A stretch of DNA of 64,000 nt from Clostridiales bacterium FE2011 (GCA_017569305.1 CP069418.1:1054001-1118000), one strand, 5' to 3'. Counted from the first letter of the stretch, positions 25,039-33,092 are shown. The notes: generated from the sequence alone by a model not told the origin. Numbers and translations are program-made.

Positions 25039-25089
25039 TTCTGTTAAACGAACTCTACACTCTACACTCTTCACTGGTATCTGAATACT
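25021..25089. repeat. Inverted repeat over purC stop plus TTCACT-type repeat
   Basis: CGTTTAACAG (25021-25030) and CTGTTAAACG (25041-25050) flank the last purC codons and could form a 10-bp stem. This is followed by the CTCTACAC/TTCACTGGTATCT stretch shared exactly with 23949-23971. Confidence 0.75.
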
Positions 25090-25090
25090 C

Positions 25091-25122
25091 AAAAACGCTT
25101 CCGGTTCCGGAAGCGTTTTTTC
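25091..25122 (+). terminator. Intrinsic terminator after purC
   Basis: AACGCTTCCGG, TT loop, CCGGAAGCGTT followed by a T-run. The A-run in front makes it potentially bidirectional. Confidence 0.85.
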
Positions 25123-25129
25123 TGCCATT

Positions 25130-25190
25130 TTTCATTATTCAGTCTTAAGTATTCATTAGGAAAAGACAGCTTCACCAGAAGCTGTCTTTT
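25130..25190 (-). terminator. Terminator after the Rrf2 gene, with TTCATT/TTAAGT repeat
   Basis: AAAAGACAGCTTC and GAAGCTGTCTTTT (25161-25190) form a 13-bp stem with a 4-nt loop; it works on either strand and lies just after the Rrf2 stop. The preceding 25130-25160 is a TTCATTATTCAG/TTAAGT/ATTCATTAGG stretch like those at 55881 and 62235. Confidence 0.8.
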
Positions 25191-25193
25191 CCA

Positions 25194-25592
25194 TTACTTT
25201 ATAAGATCCGTCAGCTTCTTCTGATACAGGAAATCATGGACCAGCTGATCCAGTTCCTGCCACAGGGGCAGCGTCGCACAGCTTGCCACCTTCGGACATA
25301 CCTCCGCATCCTTCTGCAGGCAAGCCACCGGCGCAAGGGTTCCCTCCATCCGTTCCACAATCTCTCCGACAGAGTATTCGTCCGGCTTCCGCAGCAGCAC
25401 ATAGCCGCCGCCTTTGCCGCTGGCGCCCTTTACGAGCTTTCCGTCCACCAGGTCCTTCACGATGATCTCCAGATATTTCTTGGAGATCCCCTGCCTCTCC
25501 GCAATATCCTTCAGCGGTACAGGCTGACCTTTATCGTGCTCTGCCAGGTCAAGCATCACCCTGAGTGCATAACGGCCCTTTGTGGAAATCAT
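25194..25592 (-). CDS. Rrf2-family regulator with three cysteines (IscR/CymR-like)
   Basis: A winged-helix transcription factor of 132 residues, 28-48 being the recognition region (DIAERQGISKKYLEIIVKD). After the wing (GASGKGGGYVLLR) come C91, C99 and C105, a spacing close to the Fe-S ligands of IscR, so it may hold an Fe-S cluster; CymR-type regulators lack this. It probably represses sulfur and Fe-S genes. Its own promoter carries a 27-bp box also found before iscS, metY and the amino-acid importer in this window, which suggests autoregulation and a local regulon. The target assignment is inference. Confidence 0.93.
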   Translation of the reverse strand: MISTKGRYALRVMLDLAEHDKGQPVPLKDIAERQGISKKYLEIIVKDLVDGKLVKGASGKGGGYVLLRKPDEYSVGEIVERMEGTLAPVACLQKDAEVCPKVASCATLPLWQELDQLVHDFLYQKKLTDLIK

Positions 25593-25613
25593 AGATAATC
25601 CCCCCGAAAAGTT

Positions 25614-25651
25614 TTATTGCCTATTTTACCGTAGGGTAAGTGGGTTGTCAA
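25614..25651 (-). promoter_or_regulatory. Autoregulated Rrf2 promoter with Rrf2 box
   Basis: On the minus strand TTGACA (25646-25651), a 17-nt spacer and TAAAAT (25623-25628). On the plus strand the region reads TTGCCTATT...GGGTAAGTGG, which matches the box before the importer (33367-33393) at both ends. The box lies over the core promoter, as expected for a repressor site. Confidence 0.7.
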
Positions 25652-25750
25652 GATTCGCCCCAAGGGCGAATCTTCACCCTTCACTCATCACTTTTCACTG
25701 CCGCCGCAGCGGCATCTCTTCACGCTTCACTCATCACTGGCATCTGAATA
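25650..25750. repeat. Modular repeat array, TTCACTCATCACT type
   Basis: Hairpin AAGATTCGCCC-CAA-GGGCGAATCTT (25650-25674), then TTCACT/CATCACTT units, the hairpin GCCGC-CGCA-GCGGC (about 25700-25713) and more CTTCACTCATCACTGG units. It lies between the divergent Rrf2 and metallopeptidase-like genes. Confidence 0.75.
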
Positions 25751-25819
25751 TTAAAACTTCCCTTCTCTGTGATATAATTCAACAAGCAGTTCAATAGATG
25801 GACTCTGTCGGAGGTTGCA

Positions 25820-26581
25820 ATGTTTATTCCTGAAGTGAAAGTCTCAATGATTGATCCGGAGACGAATGCCCGATTCATTCAGAATTATCTGAGTAAAGAA
25901 AAAGCGGGAAACACGACCCGTCCGTTCTATGACAAAACCATTCTCCTTTATCCCGAGCTCAAAGACATCCGTAGTGTCGAAGACGAAAAGGTGCGGGATG
26001 AGATCGTCCGACGGGCAGTTCGGGAACGCCTTTGGAACCACAGACCGGAAATTGAAATCCGGATACAGCATTTCCAGGATGTCTTTGACAGTTTTATCCG
26101 TGATTTTATAGAGGCCCAATGCAAACTGTTCCAATATGAGTGGAAAGCTTCCCATCCGCAGATTCACTGTTTCGTAGGATATCTGCCGTTTTACCCCAGA
26201 AGTACGGAAGAAATGTGCTTTTATGTTTCATATCAGGATGAAGAACGTGTTTTTTCCGGAGCAGTTCATGAAATAAACCATATGATTTTCTTTCAAAAAT
26301 GGAAGGAAATGCATGGCAGCCAATGTGCGGAACCTGTTTGGCCGGATCCGCTCTGGTATCTTGAAGAAATCATTGTGGATCCCACACTGAACGATGAACG
26401 GGTAAAGCATCATACCCTGTATGAAAACAAAGCCTATCCGCTGTTTTATGAAAAAGATAAGCTCACCGGTGTAAGCATTATGGATCGTATAATGGAGTGT
26501 TATAACAAACACAGCCGGATAGAAGACTTCCTGGACACATCATACAAAATCGTCAGGGAATACTTTAGCACAGCCGATTAA
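25820..26581 (+). CDS. Putative zinc metallopeptidase-like protein of unknown family
   Basis: I do not recognise the family. The 253-residue protein has no signal peptide or membrane helix. It contains AVHEINHMIFFQKW (about 152-165), a perfect HExxH zinc motif, and some 30 residues later WYLEEIIVDPTLND, where a Glu could be the third ligand as in gluzincins. The N-terminal third is charged. Base composition is more A/T-rich than its neighbours, which may point to recent acquisition. The ATG follows GGAGGTTGCA; a TATAAT lies at about 25771. It is monocistronic, between the regulator and the Fe-S genes. Protease activity is inferred from the motif only. Confidence 0.7.
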   Translation: MFIPEVKVSMIDPETNARFIQNYLSKEKAGNTTRPFYDKTILLYPELKDIRSVEDEKVRDEIVRRAVRERLWNHRPEIEIRIQHFQDVFDSFIRDFIEAQCKLFQYEWKASHPQIHCFVGYLPFYPRSTEEMCFYVSYQDEERVFSGAVHEINHMIFFQKWKEMHGSQCAEPVWPDPLWYLEEIIVDPTLNDERVKHHTLYENKAYPLFYEKDKLTGVSIMDRIMECYNKHSRIEDFLDTSYKIVREYFSTAD

Positions 26582-26635
26582 TCGCTGCTCCGCGTATTGT
26601 CCGATGTCAAAAGAAGAATTATCTTTTTCCTTCTA

Positions 26636-26672
26636 TTCTCCTATTGACATAGTAGGTTAAAGGAAATATAAT
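26636..26672 (+). promoter_or_regulatory. iscS promoter with Rrf2 box
   Basis: TTGACA (26644-26649), a 17-nt spacer and TATAAT (26667-26672). The box CCTATTGACATAGTAGGTTAA (split here as CCTATTGACA + TAGTAGGTTAA) overlaps the -35 and the spacer. It is nearly identical to the metY and importer boxes. Confidence 0.8.
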
Positions 26673-26716
26673 TTCCTGTGGATTCCCCCACTATGATGAC
26701 TAAAGGAGTTGCCTGA

Positions 26717-27904
26717 ATGAGCATTTACGCGGATCACGCCGCGACCACCGCCATGAGTGAGGCGGCCATTGAAGCTATGACCCGTTGTATGCGGGAGTAT
26801 TACGGAAATCCCTCCAGCCTGTACCGTATCGGTCAGCAAGCTAAAGAAGTACTGGAACAGGCCCGGGAGGATATTGCATCCGTGATCCACGCGGAGTCCC
26901 GGGAAATCTATTTCACCTCCGGCGGCAGCGAAGCCGATAATCAGGCGATCCGTTCCGCCGCACTTGCGGGAAAGAAAAAAGGAAAGAACCACATCATTTC
27001 CACCGCCTTTGAACATCACGCCGTGCTCCATACCCTGGAGCAGCTGAAAACCGAGGGCTTTGAAGTCACCCTGCTGGATGTGCATGAGAACGGTGTGATC
27101 CGTCCGGAAGAAGTTGAAGCGGCCCTCCGTCCGGAAACCTGCCTTGTTACCGTCATGTACGCCAACAACGAGATCGGCACCATTCAGCCAATCCGGGAAA
27201 TCTGCGCCGTCTGCCGGGCACACCAGGTGCTCTTCCATACGGATGCCGTTCAGGCCGTCGGCCCGCTTTCCATTGACGTGCAGGCGGAAAATATCGACTA
27301 TCTTTCCGCCTCCTCTCATAAATTCCACGGGCCGAAGGGCGTCGGCTTCCTTTACGCCCGCAAGGGCGTCCCGCTTCTCCCGCTGATCAACGGCGGCGCC
27401 CAGGAAAAAGGTAAGCGTGCCGGCACGGAAAACCTGCCCGGCATCGTCGGCATGGCCGCCGCCCTGAAGGAAACCGTTGCTGAACGGGATGCGGAAGCTG
27501 TCCGCCTCACAGGTCTCCGGGACCGGCTGATTGCCGGCCTGAAAGAGATTCCTCATTCTGCCCTGAACGGGGACGCGGAAAAGCGGCTTCCCGGAAACGT
27601 CAGTTTCTGCTTTGAAGGCATTGAGGGCGAGTCCCTCCTGCTCCTGCTGGATGAAAAGGGCATCAGCGCTTCTTCCGGCAGCGCCTGCACTTCCGGTTCC
27701 CTGGATCCCAGCCATGTGCTTCTCGCCATCGGCCGGGTCCATGATGTGGCCCACGGGTCCCTGCGTCTGACGCTTGGTCGGGAAAACACACCGGAGGACG
27801 TGGAATACATCATTTCCGCCGTCAAAGATGTCGTCTCCTACCTTCGTGGTTTCTCACCTGTCTGGCGGGACCTGCAGAGCGGCAAAACACCCTTTATTCT
27901 GTAA
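26717..27904 (+). CDS. iscS: Cysteine desulfurase (NifS/IscS type)
   Basis: It takes sulfur from cysteine as a persulfide for Fe-S cluster assembly, giving alanine. At 395 residues it has the PLP-binding K202 in SASSHKFHGPKG, the cofactor Asp in FHTDAVQA and the catalytic C324 on the mobile loop SSGSACTSGSLDPSH. Subtype I loop features fit IscS/NifS better than SufS. The ATG has AAAGGAG upstream. It is co-transcribed with iscU (17-nt gap) from a promoter with an Rrf2 box. Whether to call it iscS or nifS is a naming question. Confidence 0.95.
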   Translation: MSIYADHAATTAMSEAAIEAMTRCMREYYGNPSSLYRIGQQAKEVLEQAREDIASVIHAESREIYFTSGGSEADNQAIRSAALAGKKKGKNHIISTAFEHHAVLHTLEQLKTEGFEVTLLDVHENGVIRPEEVEAALRPETCLVTVMYANNEIGTIQPIREICAVCRAHQVLFHTDAVQAVGPLSIDVQAENIDYLSASSHKFHGPKGVGFLYARKGVPLLPLINGGAQEKGKRAGTENLPGIVGMAAALKETVAERDAEAVRLTGLRDRLIAGLKEIPHSALNGDAEKRLPGNVSFCFEGIEGESLLLLLDEKGISASSGSACTSGSLDPSHVLLAIGRVHDVAHGSLRLTLGRENTPEDVEYIISAVKDVVSYLRGFSPVWRDLQSGKTPFIL

Positions 27905-27921
27905 TTCAGGAGGATAAGCAT

Positions 27922-28308
27922 ATGGCACTGTACAGTGAAAAAGTTATGGATCATTTCCTTCATCCCCGGAATGTCGGCGTCATTGAGGATGCCAACGCTA
28001 TCGGTGAAGTCGGTAACGCAAAATGCGGGGACATCATGAAGATGTACCTGAAAATCAAGGATGATATCGTTGAAGATGTCAAGTTCGAAACCTTCGGCTG
28101 CGGCAGCGCCATTGCCTCCAGCTCCATGGCTACGGAGATGATCAAGGGTAAGCCCCTGTCCGAAGTCAGAACCCTCACCAACAAAGCGGTCACGGAAGCG
28201 CTGGACGGCCTTCCCGCCCACAAGATCCACTGTTCCGTCCTGGCCGAGGAAGCCATCAAGTCCGCTCTGGAAGACTACGAAAACCGCAAAAACGCTGACA
28301 ATCAATAA
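27922..28308 (+). CDS. iscU: Fe-S cluster assembly scaffold IscU/NifU-like
   Basis: The scaffold on which Fe-S clusters are built with sulfur from the desulfurase encoded just before. The 128 residues include the three conserved cysteines C35 (NAKCGD), C60 (FGCGSAIASSS) and C104 (HCSVLAEEAI). Asp37 after the first Cys matches the conserved Asp of IscU. No hscA, hscB or fdx genes follow, so this is the minimal two-gene form common in Clostridia. The start ATG follows AGGAGG. Confidence 0.96.
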   Translation: MALYSEKVMDHFLHPRNVGVIEDANAIGEVGNAKCGDIMKMYLKIKDDIVEDVKFETFGCGSAIASSSMATEMIKGKPLSEVRTLTNKAVTEALDGLPAHKIHCSVLAEEAIKSALEDYENRKNADNQ

Positions 28309-28331
28309 CTATCGCCGACATCTATAAACTC

Positions 28332-28376
28332 AAAACACCTGCAGGCAATTATTTATCCATTACTTGCAGGTGTTTT
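28332..28376 (+). terminator. Intrinsic terminator after iscU
   Basis: AAAACACCTGCA and TGCAGGTGTTTT form a 12-bp stem with a 21-nt loop. Confidence 0.7.
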
Positions 28377-28380
28377 ATAT

Positions 28381-28408
28381 TGTGAATTATGAATTATGAA
28401 TTGTGAAT
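28381..28408. repeat. GAATTATGAATT-type simple repeat
   Basis: Near-tandem TGTGAATTA/TGAATTATGAA units lie directly in front of the 17-bp palindrome. Confidence 0.7.
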
Positions 28409-28446
28409 TATGCTATAATTCCTCCAAAAGGAGGAATTATAGCATA
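28409..28446 (+). promoter_or_regulatory. Perfect 17-bp palindrome enclosing SD and start codon edge
   Basis: TATGCTATAATTCCTCC (28409-28425), loop AAAA, and its exact complement (28430-28446). The 3' arm holds GGAGG (28430-28434) and ends on the A of the ATG. If transcribed whole, the ribosome binding site is locked in a long hairpin. The 5' arm also contains TATAAT (28414-28419), so RNA might instead start near the loop. No good -35 is visible. Confidence 0.75.
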
Positions 28447-29132
28447 TGACTCTGATTCTCAACGGCGGCGGAGACGGACAGGCTGTCGCCTCGGCAAGAC
28501 AGCTGCTGAACAGCATCATTGATCACAGCAGAAAAATCCTGTACCTCCCCTTTGCGTGGCCAGATCCATCCTACCGTGGATGTCTGGAATTCATGACGGC
28601 TGAACTGTCTGATGTGGAGAAAGCCGGCATTGAGATGGTTACTACGCTCGAAGAATTGATGAGCAGAAACTTCAAGGATTATGCCTGTTTATATATCGGC
28701 GGCGGAAACACCTATAAGCTTCTGAACGACCTGAAAAAGAGCGGTGCCTTTGACAAGATCAGGAAGTATCTGACGGAAGAAAACGGCATCGTATATGGCG
28801 GATCCGCAGGTGCCATTATCTTTGGCAGGGACCTGGATTCCTGCAACACGGATGACGACAATGAGGTCGGCCTGGCGGACCATACCGGATTCAATATGAT
28901 CAACGGCTATTCCCTGTTATGCCATTATACCAGCAGGGAACCCGCCCGTACGGAGCTGAGCCGGAACTATCTGCTGGAGTTGTCCAAAGTCAAACCGGTA
29001 TATGCCATTCCTGAAGAAGACACTATCCTTGTGACAGATGAAACGACAGTATTCATTGGTTCCCGGCCCTATTATGAATTCATCAATGGCAAAGAGTATG
29101 AAAGGTTTTGCCGCGACACCGTCCATCTGTAA
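28446..29132 (+). CDS. Peptidase S51 (dipeptidase E-like) family protein
   Basis: A cytoplasmic class I glutamine-amidotransferase-like hydrolase of 228 residues, of the peptidase E/cyanophycinase family, which cleaves Asp-containing peptides. The nucleophile Ser lies in VYGGSAGAIIFG (about 118-129); LYIGGGNTYKLL is the conserved oxyanion-side loop and HTGFNMINGYSLLCHY carries a candidate His. Its ribosome binding site lies in a perfect palindrome. It stands alone, facing the PhzF gene across a shared terminator. Substrate specificity is not known. Confidence 0.85.
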   Translation: MTLILNGGGDGQAVASARQLLNSIIDHSRKILYLPFAWPDPSYRGCLEFMTAELSDVEKAGIEMVTTLEELMSRNFKDYACLYIGGGNTYKLLNDLKKSGAFDKIRKYLTEENGIVYGGSAGAIIFGRDLDSCNTDDDNEVGLADHTGFNMINGYSLLCHYTSREPARTELSRNYLLELSKVKPVYAIPEEDTILVTDETTVFIGSRPYYEFINGKEYERFCRDTVHL

Positions 29133-29158
29133 TTAACCATCATTATTCCGTTTTCATT

Positions 29159-29197
29159 AAATCAGACTCAGGAATTTCATATTCCTGAGTCTGATTT
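29159..29197. terminator. Bidirectional terminator between convergent genes
   Basis: AAATCAGACTCAGGAAT and ATTCCTGAGTCTGATTT form a 17-bp perfect stem with the loop TTCAT. It serves both the peptidase and the PhzF gene. Confidence 0.85.
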
Positions 29198-29198
29198 C

Positions 29199-30104
29199 TT
29201 AATGAATGTTTATCTCTGCTGAAAAAGCAACAACTGCGTCTCCGGTAATCTGAACCAGAACTGGTTTGCCGTTTTCCTTCTCAACATGAACCCGCATTGT
29301 TCCGTCCCTTTGGATTGCCTCTCCCTGCATGATACTGAAGTCAAAATACTTTTCCTGCGGATTTTGCAGGATATTATAATATACAAGGTACGCTCCCAAA
29401 GGCCCGTTTGCGTTTCCGGTTACGGGATCTTCTGCAATCCCTATCGCCGGTGCAAACATTCTTCCGTGAACAAGTACGTCTTCTCCGGGGTTCAATGTGA
29501 AAACATAATAACCATTACATCCGATCACCGAACTGATTTCCGTCAGTTTCTGCAGGTCAGGTTTCAGGCTGTGAAGCAGCTGATTTGAACAGATGGGAAC
29601 CATGACTTTGGAATGTCCCGTTGAGGAAATGGCCACCGGGTACTCACCGCAGATGTCATGGGCGGATATGCCCAGGGCGTCCGCAATGCGGGCTCTTACC
29701 TCCGGGCCCAGATCCTCCGAAACCTCAGGCGTTCCCTGGGTCATCACAACGGAATAATCATCACCGCTTTGGATGATATCCACCGGCAGGATGCCGGCTT
29801 TTGTTTTTTGCCGGACACGCCTGTTTCCGAAGTTCTTTTCCAGTGCGTAAACATAATGCGCCGCGACGGTTGCGTGCCCGCAGATGGGAACTTCTGTTGT
29901 CGGCGTAAAAAAGCGGACTTCGACGTCATAATCAGGAGAATTTGACGGAAAAATAAACGCCGTTTCCGAGTTATTCATTTCCCGTGCGATTCTCTGCATC
30001 TGTTCTTCTGAAAGGCCGTCAGCGTCCGGAACAACTCCGGCAGGATTTCCATGAAAACAGGTCCTGGTGAACGAATCGACCTGGTATATCTTATATTTTT
30101 TCAA
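29199..30104 (-). CDS. PhzF-family isomerase
   Basis: A 301-residue protein with the two-fold alpha/beta PhzF/DAP epimerase-like fold. The N-terminal signature VDSFTRTCFHGNPAGVV, the catalytic Glu in MNNSETAFIFP and the GHATVAAHYV loop are present. Known members isomerise or epimerise small acids; this clade has no certain substrate. The start is TTG at 30104, with GGAGG 9 nt upstream. It follows the LysR gene by 19 nt and is probably co-transcribed with it, so LysR may control it. Confidence 0.93.
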   Translation of the reverse strand: MKKYKIYQVDSFTRTCFHGNPAGVVPDADGLSEEQMQRIAREMNNSETAFIFPSNSPDYDVEVRFFTPTTEVPICGHATVAAHYVYALEKNFGNRRVRQKTKAGILPVDIIQSGDDYSVVMTQGTPEVSEDLGPEVRARIADALGISAHDICGEYPVAISSTGHSKVMVPICSNQLLHSLKPDLQKLTEISSVIGCNGYYVFTLNPGEDVLVHGRMFAPAIGIAEDPVTGNANGPLGAYLVYYNILQNPQEKYFDFSIMQGEAIQRDGTMRVHVEKENGKPVLVQITGDAVVAFSAEINIH

Positions 30105-30123
30105 AAATATTATCCTCCGTATA

Positions 30124-31008
30124 TCAGCAATACGCTCCTTCCGAAATCATATTCACCAGTTCAGCAAGCGCCTTGCTGATATGCTTGTCCTTATGGATGT
30201 ATATTTGCGCATAAATCGGGAAGTCATTTCCCTGCCAGTTCAGCTTCACCAGTCGTTTTTTCTTTATTTCTTCCTCAGCGGCCATTTCCGGCATAAAAGC
30301 CACTCCCATTTCATTGATCGCAAACTGTTTCAGGATCTCCTTACTGCTTGTTTCCAGTGCGATCCGAGGTGTCACGGCCGCCTGCGCCAGATCATCCAGC
30401 AGCATCCGGCGGAAGCTGCAGTGGTGGGAGGTCAGCAGTAACGGAATCCCGGACAGATCCTTCTCTGTGATCTTCTTTCCGGTCTGCAAATATCCCGGTG
30501 CTGCGTAAAACCCCAGTTGTTCCCGCTTTTTGAACAGGATTGTCAGTTCCGGCTGCTCCATCAGGGGATTCAGCGTATAGACCAGATCCAGGGCTCCTTT
30601 TTTCAGCTGCTCCGGAAACGTCTCATGATCAATAAACAGAATCCGGATATCAACTCCCGGATATTTCTGCCGGTACGCCATCAGGGATTGCGGAAGCCGG
30701 TTATAACACAGGCTTTCGGACACTCCCAGCTTGATCACGCCGACAGGTTCCCGGACCGCCGGTACCTCCAGCAGGATCTCCCGTTCCATCTGGAGCATTT
30801 TTTCTGCATACTCCTGAAGCCGTTCCCCTTCCGGCGTCAGCGCAATCGACTTTCCCAGCCGTTCAAACAGCAGGCAGTTCAGTTCCGCTTCCAGCTGTTT
30901 GATCTGCGTGGTCACCGTCGACTGGGCGTATCCCAGCAGATTCGCCGCTGTCGTGAAGTTCCCCGTCTCCGCGATCTTCAGGAAGGTTCCCAGTTGCGTA
31001 ATGGTCAT
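30124..31008 (-). CDS. LysR-family transcriptional regulator
   Basis: A regulator of 294 residues: N-terminal winged helix (about 1-60, FTTAANLLGYAQSTVTTQIKQLE) and a two-lobed effector domain (about 90-290). The ATG at 31008 follows AGGAG and matches the usual MTITQLGTFLKIAE start. It leads a two-gene unit with phzF and is divergent from the DinB-like gene, so the 120-bp gap probably holds its operator; TTTATTTC/AATTTTTCAAAT-type A/T-rich half sites are present but no clear T-N11-A can be singled out. The effector is unknown. Confidence 0.93.
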   Translation of the reverse strand: MTITQLGTFLKIAETGNFTTAANLLGYAQSTVTTQIKQLEAELNCLLFERLGKSIALTPEGERLQEYAEKMLQMEREILLEVPAVREPVGVIKLGVSESLCYNRLPQSLMAYRQKYPGVDIRILFIDHETFPEQLKKGALDLVYTLNPLMEQPELTILFKKREQLGFYAAPGYLQTGKKITEKDLSGIPLLLTSHHCSFRRMLLDDLAQAAVTPRIALETSSKEILKQFAINEMGVAFMPEMAAEEEIKKKRLVKLNWQGNDFPIYAQIYIHKDKHISKALAELVNMISEGAYC

Positions 31009-31132
31009 GGATGTTCTCCTATCAAAATTTATGATCATTTCATTTGTTTATTTCAATTTTTCAAATGTTTGATCCGATGCTATGATACCAGACGAAGACA
31101 GGAAAATCAATCCTGGGATCGGAGGAAAAGCC

Positions 31133-31660
31133 ATGAACAACACCTTATGTATGATTATCAAAGATACTGTAAAGCCGAATTTTCTGAACATCCGGACGTC
31201 CATCAAAGCCTACGACCGCGACGCCCTCTGCTGCGGCGCACCCTGCTGGCGCTGGGCTTATCACGCCCTTCATTCTGCGGACAAGTGGTTCTTCAACCCC
31301 AATGTCTATGAAGAACCTTCTTTCCATGAGGAAGGAATGGACAACCCGGACAATCCCACCAGTGTGATCCTGACCGATGAACAGCTGCTCTCCTACCTGG
31401 ATCGGATTGAAGAAAAAACCTACCGCTACCTGGATTCCCTGACGGATGAAATGCTGTATGAAAAGCCGGAAAACTGCCGCTTCACCCGCATGGAGCTGGT
31501 GCTGCGGCAGTACAGGCACTTATCTTTTCACACCGGCATGCTGAACGGCCAGACGGCAGTTGCCACCGGCAAATTCCCCATGTGGGTTTCGGAAGCAGAC
31601 AAGTATGTGGATGACGGCATCTTCTTCGGCCGCTACCGGAAGGGTCGGGTCAATCCATAA
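31133..31660 (+). CDS. DinB-like four-helix protein
   Basis: A 175-residue protein resembling the DinB/YfiT metal-binding superfamily. Candidate ligands are the His in WAYHALHSADKW and the pair in RQYRHLSFHTGML, the typical spacing of the C-terminal HxxxH. Some members are thiol transferases (bacillithiol, mycothiol); others are unassigned. The ATG at 31133 follows GGAGG; the frame itself opens earlier. It is divergent from LysR and ended by a strong terminator. The function is unknown. Confidence 0.7.
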   Translation: MNNTLCMIIKDTVKPNFLNIRTSIKAYDRDALCCGAPCWRWAYHALHSADKWFFNPNVYEEPSFHEEGMDNPDNPTSVILTDEQLLSYLDRIEEKTYRYLDSLTDEMLYEKPENCRFTRMELVLRQYRHLSFHTGMLNGQTAVATGKFPMWVSEADKYVDDGIFFGRYRKGRVNP

Positions 31661-31661
31661 A

Positions 31662-31699
31662 AAAACGGTCTCTGCTGCTTGTGGCAGAGAGACCGTTTT
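31662..31699. terminator. Bidirectional terminator between DinB-like gene and metY
   Basis: AAAACGGTCTCTGC and GCAGAGAGACCGTTTT, a 14-bp stem with an 8-nt loop, flanked by A- and T-runs, between convergent genes. Confidence 0.85.
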
Positions 31700-31726
31700 A
31701 TACTTTTCCTTTGCATGAAGCGGACC

Positions 31727-33031
31727 TTATTTAACCGCTTCAAATGCATCTTCCAGTGCCGCAATCAGATCCTTCACGTTCTCTGTACCGATAGAGAGAC
31801 GGATTGTATTCGGCTTGATGCCCTGATCCAGCAGTTCCTCTTCTGTCAGCTGGCTGTGGGTGGTGGTGAAGGGATGGATCACCAGGCTCTTCACATCAGC
31901 CACATTGGCCAGCAGGGAGAAGATCGCCAGATTGTCGATAAACTTCTTCGCGGTTTCGCTGTCGCCCTTCAGTTCGAAGGTGAAAATGCTGCCGCCGCCG
32001 TTCGGGAAGTACTTCTTATACAGTGCGTGGCTGGGTTCGCTTTCCAGGGACGGATGATGAACCGCTTCCACCTGCGGATGCTTGCTGAGGTAATCAACAA
32101 TCTTCAGGGTATTCTCCACATGACGTTCCACGCGCAGGGACAGGGTCTCCAGGCCCTGCAGGAACAGGAAGGCATGGAAGGGAGACAGCGTGGAGCCGGT
32201 ATCCCGGAGCAGGATGGCACGGATGTAGGTCACGAAGGCAGCGGGGCCGACCACGTCATAGAAGCTGACGCCGTGATAGCTCGGATTGGCGTCGCTGATC
32301 CACGGATACTTGCCGCTTTCCTTCCAGTTGAACTTGCCGCCTTCAACGATCACACCGCCGATGGCTGTGCCGTGACCGCCGATGAACTTCGTCGCGCTGT
32401 GCACCACGATATCCGCGCCCCAGTCCAGCGGACGGACCAGGTAGGGTGTTGCGAAGGTGGAGTCCACCACCAGCGGAAGTCCATGGGCATGAGCAATCTT
32501 CGCCAGCTTTTCAATATCGGCGATATTGCTGTTGGGGTTGCCCAGGGTCTCCACGTAGAGCGCCTTGGTGTTCGGCTGAATCGCCGCTTCAAAGGCGCCT
32601 TCCTCATCCGGATCCACAAACGTGGTGGTAATGCCGGAAGTCAGGGGCAGGGTGTGCTCCAGCAGGTTGAAGGTTCCGCCATAGATGGTCTTGGAGGCCA
32701 CAATGTGCTCCCCGGCCTTGGCCAGTGCCTGGAGGGTATAGGTAATGGCCGCGGCGCCGGAAGCAACCGCCAGGGCGGCGGAGCCGTTCTCCAGGGCGGC
32801 GATGCGCTCCTCAAACACACTCTGGGTGGGGTTTGTCAGCCGGCCGTAGATATTGCCGGCGTCCCGCAGGCCGAAGCGATCGGCCGCGTGCTGGGCATTA
32901 TGGAAAACATAGGCGGCAGTGGCATAGATCGGAACCGCACGCGCGTCGGTTGCCGGATCAGCCTGTTCCTGACCGATGTGAAGCTGCTTTGTTTCGAAAG
33001 ACCAGTTGGCGGAATTCTTAATATCAGACAT
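31727..33031 (-). CDS. metY: O-acetylhomoserine aminocarboxypropyltransferase (sulfhydrylase)
   Basis: A PLP enzyme that makes homocysteine from O-acetylhomoserine and sulfide, linking sulfide assimilation to methionine. The 434 residues match the Cys/Met metabolism family: start WSFETKQLHIGQEQ, Tyr/Arg of NIYGRLTNPTQ, and PLP Lys in VVHSATKFIGGHG. The insertion and length separate MetY from MetB/MetC. The ATG at 33031 follows AAGGAG. Upstream lie a 28-codon leader ORF and a promoter with the Rrf2 box. No SAM riboswitch or T-box is seen. Confidence 0.93.
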   Translation of the reverse strand: MSDIKNSANWSFETKQLHIGQEQADPATDARAVPIYATAAYVFHNAQHAADRFGLRDAGNIYGRLTNPTQSVFEERIAALENGSAALAVASGAAAITYTLQALAKAGEHIVASKTIYGGTFNLLEHTLPLTSGITTTFVDPDEEGAFEAAIQPNTKALYVETLGNPNSNIADIEKLAKIAHAHGLPLVVDSTFATPYLVRPLDWGADIVVHSATKFIGGHGTAIGGVIVEGGKFNWKESGKYPWISDANPSYHGVSFYDVVGPAAFVTYIRAILLRDTGSTLSPFHAFLFLQGLETLSLRVERHVENTLKIVDYLSKHPQVEAVHHPSLESEPSHALYKKYFPNGGGSIFTFELKGDSETAKKFIDNLAIFSLLANVADVKSLVIHPFTTTHSQLTEEELLDQGIKPNTIRLSIGTENVKDLIAALEDAFEAVK

Positions 33032-33092
33032 TGTTTTAATCTCCTTTATTTCTATCATTCTCTGGATACTTGATCCTGTTATTCTGTTTGGT

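Noticed and set aside
26696..26719. Seven-codon ORF (MMTKGVA) before iscS
   Set aside because: It has no SD of its own and probably arises by chance around the iscS SD.
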